64,000 nucleotides of DNA, taken from Quercus robur. Its lineage: Eukaryota > Streptophyta > Magnoliopsida > Fagales > Fagaceae. The notes under the pieces were generated by a model, which saw only the letters and a list, made by a program, of their open reading frames with translations, did not search any database and was not told the DNA's origin. The translations under genes were made by a program, and so were the position numbers. The DNA is taken from contig NC_065541.1 of assembly GCF_932294415.1 (NCBI RefSeq), positions 54,104,290 to 54,168,289 on the forward strand, read 5' to 3'. Every line of letters begins with the position of its first letter. The stretch's first letter is position 1. Below, in pieces: positions 60,419 through 64,000 of the stretch.

Positions 60419-61155
60419 TTGGCTTTCTTTGAGTTTGTGGACTTTATTTGGCATCTGATATTTGGGGTTCGGGTGGGACAAGAGTTGCTGGAGTTGGTGG
60501 CCATGGTGGCATGGTGCATGTGGTTGAACAGGAATAAGGTTCGGTTGGGAAAGCCAAGGCAACAAGGTTTGGCAATTTTGCAACGAGCTCGTTTCCTTCT
60601 GTATGAATTTCAGATGGTTAACCTCAAGATACATTCAGGGGGGTTCAACGAAGATGCTCAATGGTCACCTCCGAAATCTCCTTGGTATAAACTTAATGTT
60701 GATGGTGCAACATTTGAGCCTTTTCATTCTTCGGGTGTCGGGGCAGTCATTCGTGATTTCGCTGGAAGAGTAGAAGTTGCTTTGAGTAAAAATATACCTT
60801 ACCCGCTAGGCCCATTAGAAATTGAAGCCAAAGGTTTGGAGGAAGGGGTCCATTTTGCATGGGATGTGGGAGTCCGAGAGGTTATCTTTGAATGTGACTC
60901 ACAGATTGTTGCTGAGGCTATGAATGGATCGTGTGAACCACCAATAACTATTCTTAATATAGATGAGGGGTACAATGTAAGCTAAAAGATTTTAGGGGAG
61001 TACAAGTCTCTCATGTTCGACGGCAAGGCAATCGTTCTGCTCACATCTTAGCTCAATATTCTAAGAATTTAATTAGTTTTGTAGTTTGGATAGAGAAAAA
61101 TTCTATTATGATTGAGTTAGCTTTGGCTCAAGATATAATGCTTTTATCTTCTTAA
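60419..61155 (+). pseudogene. LINE C RNase H domain
   Basis: The open frame 60419-60985 has an RNase H domain with LNVDGAT, EIEAKGLEEG and FECDSQ, so the acidic catalytic residues are present. A frameshift at about 60970 separates the last segment (SHVRRQGNRSAH, His kept), which ends at TAA 61153-61155. No start codon of its own is expected, because it is a truncated ORF2 tail. Confidence 0.85.
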
Positions 61156-61190
61156 TAATGTTCCAATATTCTTATTTAAAAAAAAAAAAA
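60419..61190 (+). mobile_element. LINE C: 5'-truncated L1-type element, exact 15-bp target duplication
   Basis: Flanked by ATAGTTTGACTTGTA (60404-60418 and 61191-61205) with an A tail just before the right copy. Only the RNase H end of ORF2 remains. This is a textbook target-primed insertion and, from the perfect duplication, a fairly young one. Confidence 0.93.
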
Positions 61191-61584
61191 ATAGTTTGAC
61201 TTGTACAATGCTGCCATAAAAAAGGTTTTTTTATTTATTTATTTTTTTTTAAGATTTGATAAAAGCATTAGTTTGAAATTGGACAGTAAAGGGAAATGCA
61301 AATAGAACATTACCTGAGATTGTCTCTACTGAAATTGAAAATGGAAATCATGTCCAAATGCATGAATTGAGATTTAGCACTTCTACATATCATCTATGGA
61401 ATCACTTGTAATGCACAAACCAAAATGATGAAAAGGATCTTCTCAAAAATAAAAATGATGAAAAGGAATAGATTTGTTAGAGAAAAAAAAAAGAATAATA
61501 ATATATTAAATGCTGATTTGATTTTTTTCTTTTCTTTTTTACATCTAAGTGCTAAAGTGGCCAATAAAATTTAGACTCATTAGC

Positions 61585-61655
61585 ATTGAATTTGATTTTT
61601 TAATATTAGACTTGCCAATAATGCAATTTATTTGTCACATAAATATTTTTCCTAT
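61585..61655. repeat. Relic of the Mutator-like terminal repeat
   Basis: TTTTTTAATATTAGACTTG followed by CCAATAATGC and TTTGTCACATAAATATTTTTC closely matches part of the inverted end of the MULE-like element at 2830-2890. Only this stretch is present. Confidence 0.6.
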
Positions 61656-61688
61656 TCAGATAAAATGCGGTACATTCAAGTATAGAGA

Positions 61689-61722
<34 letters not shown>

Positions 61723-62091
61723 ATATATATATTAGCAAATCAAGTCAAGCCTTCTAATGTTTGATCATGTTTCGGAGGGATCTCAAATTTGGTTAGAGGA
61801 TTTTCCTCTTTTTACTCAACCTTTTGTACAAACTTAACTGGAAATGTTATGTTCATAATTTTTTCATGATACTTTTACAACAAGTTCTAAGTGATAAGTT
61901 GTTACTAACTATTATAATTAAATAAATAAATAAAGTAATTTAAGTGATGAATTTAAATTAAAACTAATAACAAGTTACCATTTATGATTTGTAGTGAAAA
62001 TATTATAAATGTACTACTTCTATTAACATTAATACCACATTAGTAACAATTCTAGTAACATTAATACCACATTAATAACAAAGTATTGACG
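61656..62091. other. 3' flank of CXE copy 5
   Basis: Contains an AT microsatellite (61689-61733) and the conserved CXE 3'-flank block near 61745-61840 (GGAGGGATCTCAAATTTGGT), closest to that of copy 3 at 44500. No gene was seen. Confidence 0.5.
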
Positions 62092-63063
62092 TCATGGTTT
62101 GTTTTCCATTTCATCGATGAAGTCTTTAATCATTTCCACAACAGCATTCCCGGGCCTACCATCTCAATTGCATGGAACCCTGAATGGTGGAACAGCACAT
62201 CGATCTGGACCCCATGCCTCATCTACATGGTTACAAACTCTTGTTGCAGATCAATCATCAAGTCTCCATAAAACCTAATCACAAGACACCTACAAAGCTT
62301 GCTGATGGCGCTTGTGTCTGGGCCCTCCGCTATAGGATTACAATACCAATGGACTCAATTTTCACCTTCGCAATGAGAGCTCCCACGTCAAATCATATGC
62401 ACACAATGGGAAGGCAGGGTCCATACGATTCTGCAGCTCTAACTTCTTCCTTTCCATGCCACCAAACATGGGTTCGTTCATTATATTCCCAACAATCTTC
62501 AAGGGCTCCAACTCCATTCTCGTTGCTTCTAATGCTGCGAAAAAAGCTATGTTCCCACCACAACCACTTCCATGTAGATAACACCTTGAAATTTCTCTGT
62601 AATCTCTAATCCATTGCTCACCCTTTGGATTCAATGCTTGTTCCCTCACCCAAAGAATTGCTTCCATTTCCATGGCGTCATGATGTTGCGCTGGCAACCT
62701 ATTTTCTGGGGCAATGTGGTAGCCAACGGAGACAACAATAACAGGAACCTCGGATGTGAGCTTCGAGGTTGCTTTGTAGATCGTTTCAGTATCCCATAAA
62801 TAAAGGTACCAACTCGAAAGGGGGTAGGAAATTATGATCGGAAACTTATGTCATCATTTCGAGCCAATTTGATGGCCGGCATGTAGATTCGGACGTGGGT
62901 TTTCTTTTGGCCATTGAGAGTATGATCCTTGGAGACCACAGGGTCGCCATTAGAGGCCATGGGGTTTGCTTTTTTTTTTGGCGAACGTCACAAATCTAGT
63001 GAGAGTACCATCAGGATTTAAAGCAATTTTAAAGTAGTCGCAGGGATCTCTATCAGACGACAT
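62092..63063 (-). pseudogene. Carboxylesterase (CXE8/9-like) copy 5, pseudogene
   Basis: The full-length copy runs from an ATG at 63063 (MSSDRDPCDYF) to a C-terminal ENKP at 62095. An extra A in the run at about 62968-62977 shifts the frame after 30 codons. Further indels occur near 62848 and after WELSLRR (about 62365). The long central open piece is 62697-62362. The nucleophile elbow reads GSGCG, again Gly at the Ser position. Confidence 0.88.
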
Positions 63064-64000
63064 AATATCGATTTTGCTTGTTTAATAATTTCTAGGTGGA
63101 AGAATTTTGGGTTTTCTACATGCGTAATAAATTTCTAGGTGTATGAAAATTTTGATGGTGAATCTGGGTATATATAACAGAAACCCAGATCCAGACTTTG
63201 TAACCATGAAAATAATGTAGTTCCAAAAATTTAGGGCGAAATTTTCCCACGGTACTGTGTGGATAACAATGTTTTTTTTCTCTTTCATTTTTGTTTAATT
63301 TACAACAGCTTTCCCTTCATTCATGCTTGTTGCATTTACGTTAGCACCTACTTTTTTAGCTTGATAACGAAGAAGAGTCATGCGGTGCCACACAATTTAG
63401 TTCGATACTTTTTGATTTATTTCTGAGGCAAAATTTTGTTGCTGACCATAGTCCAGTCCGGGGATTATACTGGCCTCTACGGTTGTTATAACTACAAAAC
63501 ACAAGGACTATAGTTTTTTTTTTTTTTTTACAAGATAGAAATTTTATTCTAACATTATCTAATAAATGTATATATGTGTGAAACTCCTCTTGAAGACTTG
63601 AATCTCGATCCTTATCTCCCTTCAACACCCCACAAGTACTTATACTTATAGAGTGACTATCGCATTAAGGGTATGCGGTGATAAAAGTTGCATTAGTTAG
63701 GATAGCCTGATATGCACAAAAACTGGCTTACCGAAGTTAATCAAACTAAAATAGACACTTGACACTAAATTAGACTACAATTAAAAGTTAATTTGGGTTT
63801 AGTTTGATTTTCATTGTAATTCAACTTTAATATAAAACATGCATTGCATAAGAAAGCTAGTAATAATGAAATCTATTTTGGGTTTTTCCCTCTAATTAGT
63901 GTGACTCACCATAAATTTAAGGTTTTTCTTTTTTAAATTAATTAATTTATGTATAATTTGATAGTTGTGGAAGAGAGGGTTTAAATTTTAGATATCTCCA
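63064..64000. other. 5' flank of CXE copy 5
   Basis: AT-rich and non-coding. Sequence just upstream of the start (GGTGAATCTGGGTATA, about 63157) resembles the 5' flanks of copies 1, 2 and 4. The stretch at about 63740-63810 recalls the shared CXE flank (ACACTAAATTAGAC). Confidence 0.5.

Overview
This window is nuclear DNA of a flowering plant, most likely a woody eudicot. It is AT-rich, has GT-AG introns in plant-type genes, and is loaded with plant-type LINEs (RNase H-tailed L1), LTR elements, and hAT-, Mutator- and PIF/Harbinger-like non-autonomous DNA transposons. The sequence does not fix the species; Fagales would fit but is a guess. All host genes seen lie on the minus strand.

Layout. 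(1) 1-7571: a tandem pair of glyoxylate/hydroxypyruvate reductase (HPR3-type) genes. The intact two-exon copy is 7571-4525. The other copy runs off the left edge and has a 1-bp deletion in exon 1. (2) 7600-17170: a transposon-rich interval with a hAT-like element, a probable solo LTR, nested Harbinger-like elements of which the inner one carries a prohibitin gene fragment, and a 3.8-kb decayed LINE. (3) 17771-26094: a complete six-exon gene for the RNA uridylyltransferase URT1 (758 aa predicted, catalytic Asp triad intact). (4) 28-64 kb: an expanded cluster of carboxylesterase (CXE8/9-like) copies: two intact single-exon ORFs (29124-30092 and 46380-47354), two full-length pseudogenes (39817-40780 and 62092-63063) and one 3' fragment (44653-45050). 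Copies share non-coding flanks, so the cluster grew by segmental duplication. It was then inflated by MITEs, two solo LTRs, a 7-kb LINE with a hAT element inside it, and a third short LINE. Related copies act as empty-site controls for several insertions.

From memory, URT1 next to CXE8/CXE9 is also the gene order on Arabidopsis chromosome 2 (At2g45600-At2g45620), so the 17-63 kb part is probably a conserved neighbourhood with a lineage-specific CXE expansion. The most notable biology is that every CXE copy in which the site can be read has lost the catalytic serine, and the HGGG oxyanion motif is gone too. Asp and His are kept in both intact copies. This is consistent with a non-enzymatic or altered role. 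I found no tRNA, rRNA or CRISPR-like feature.
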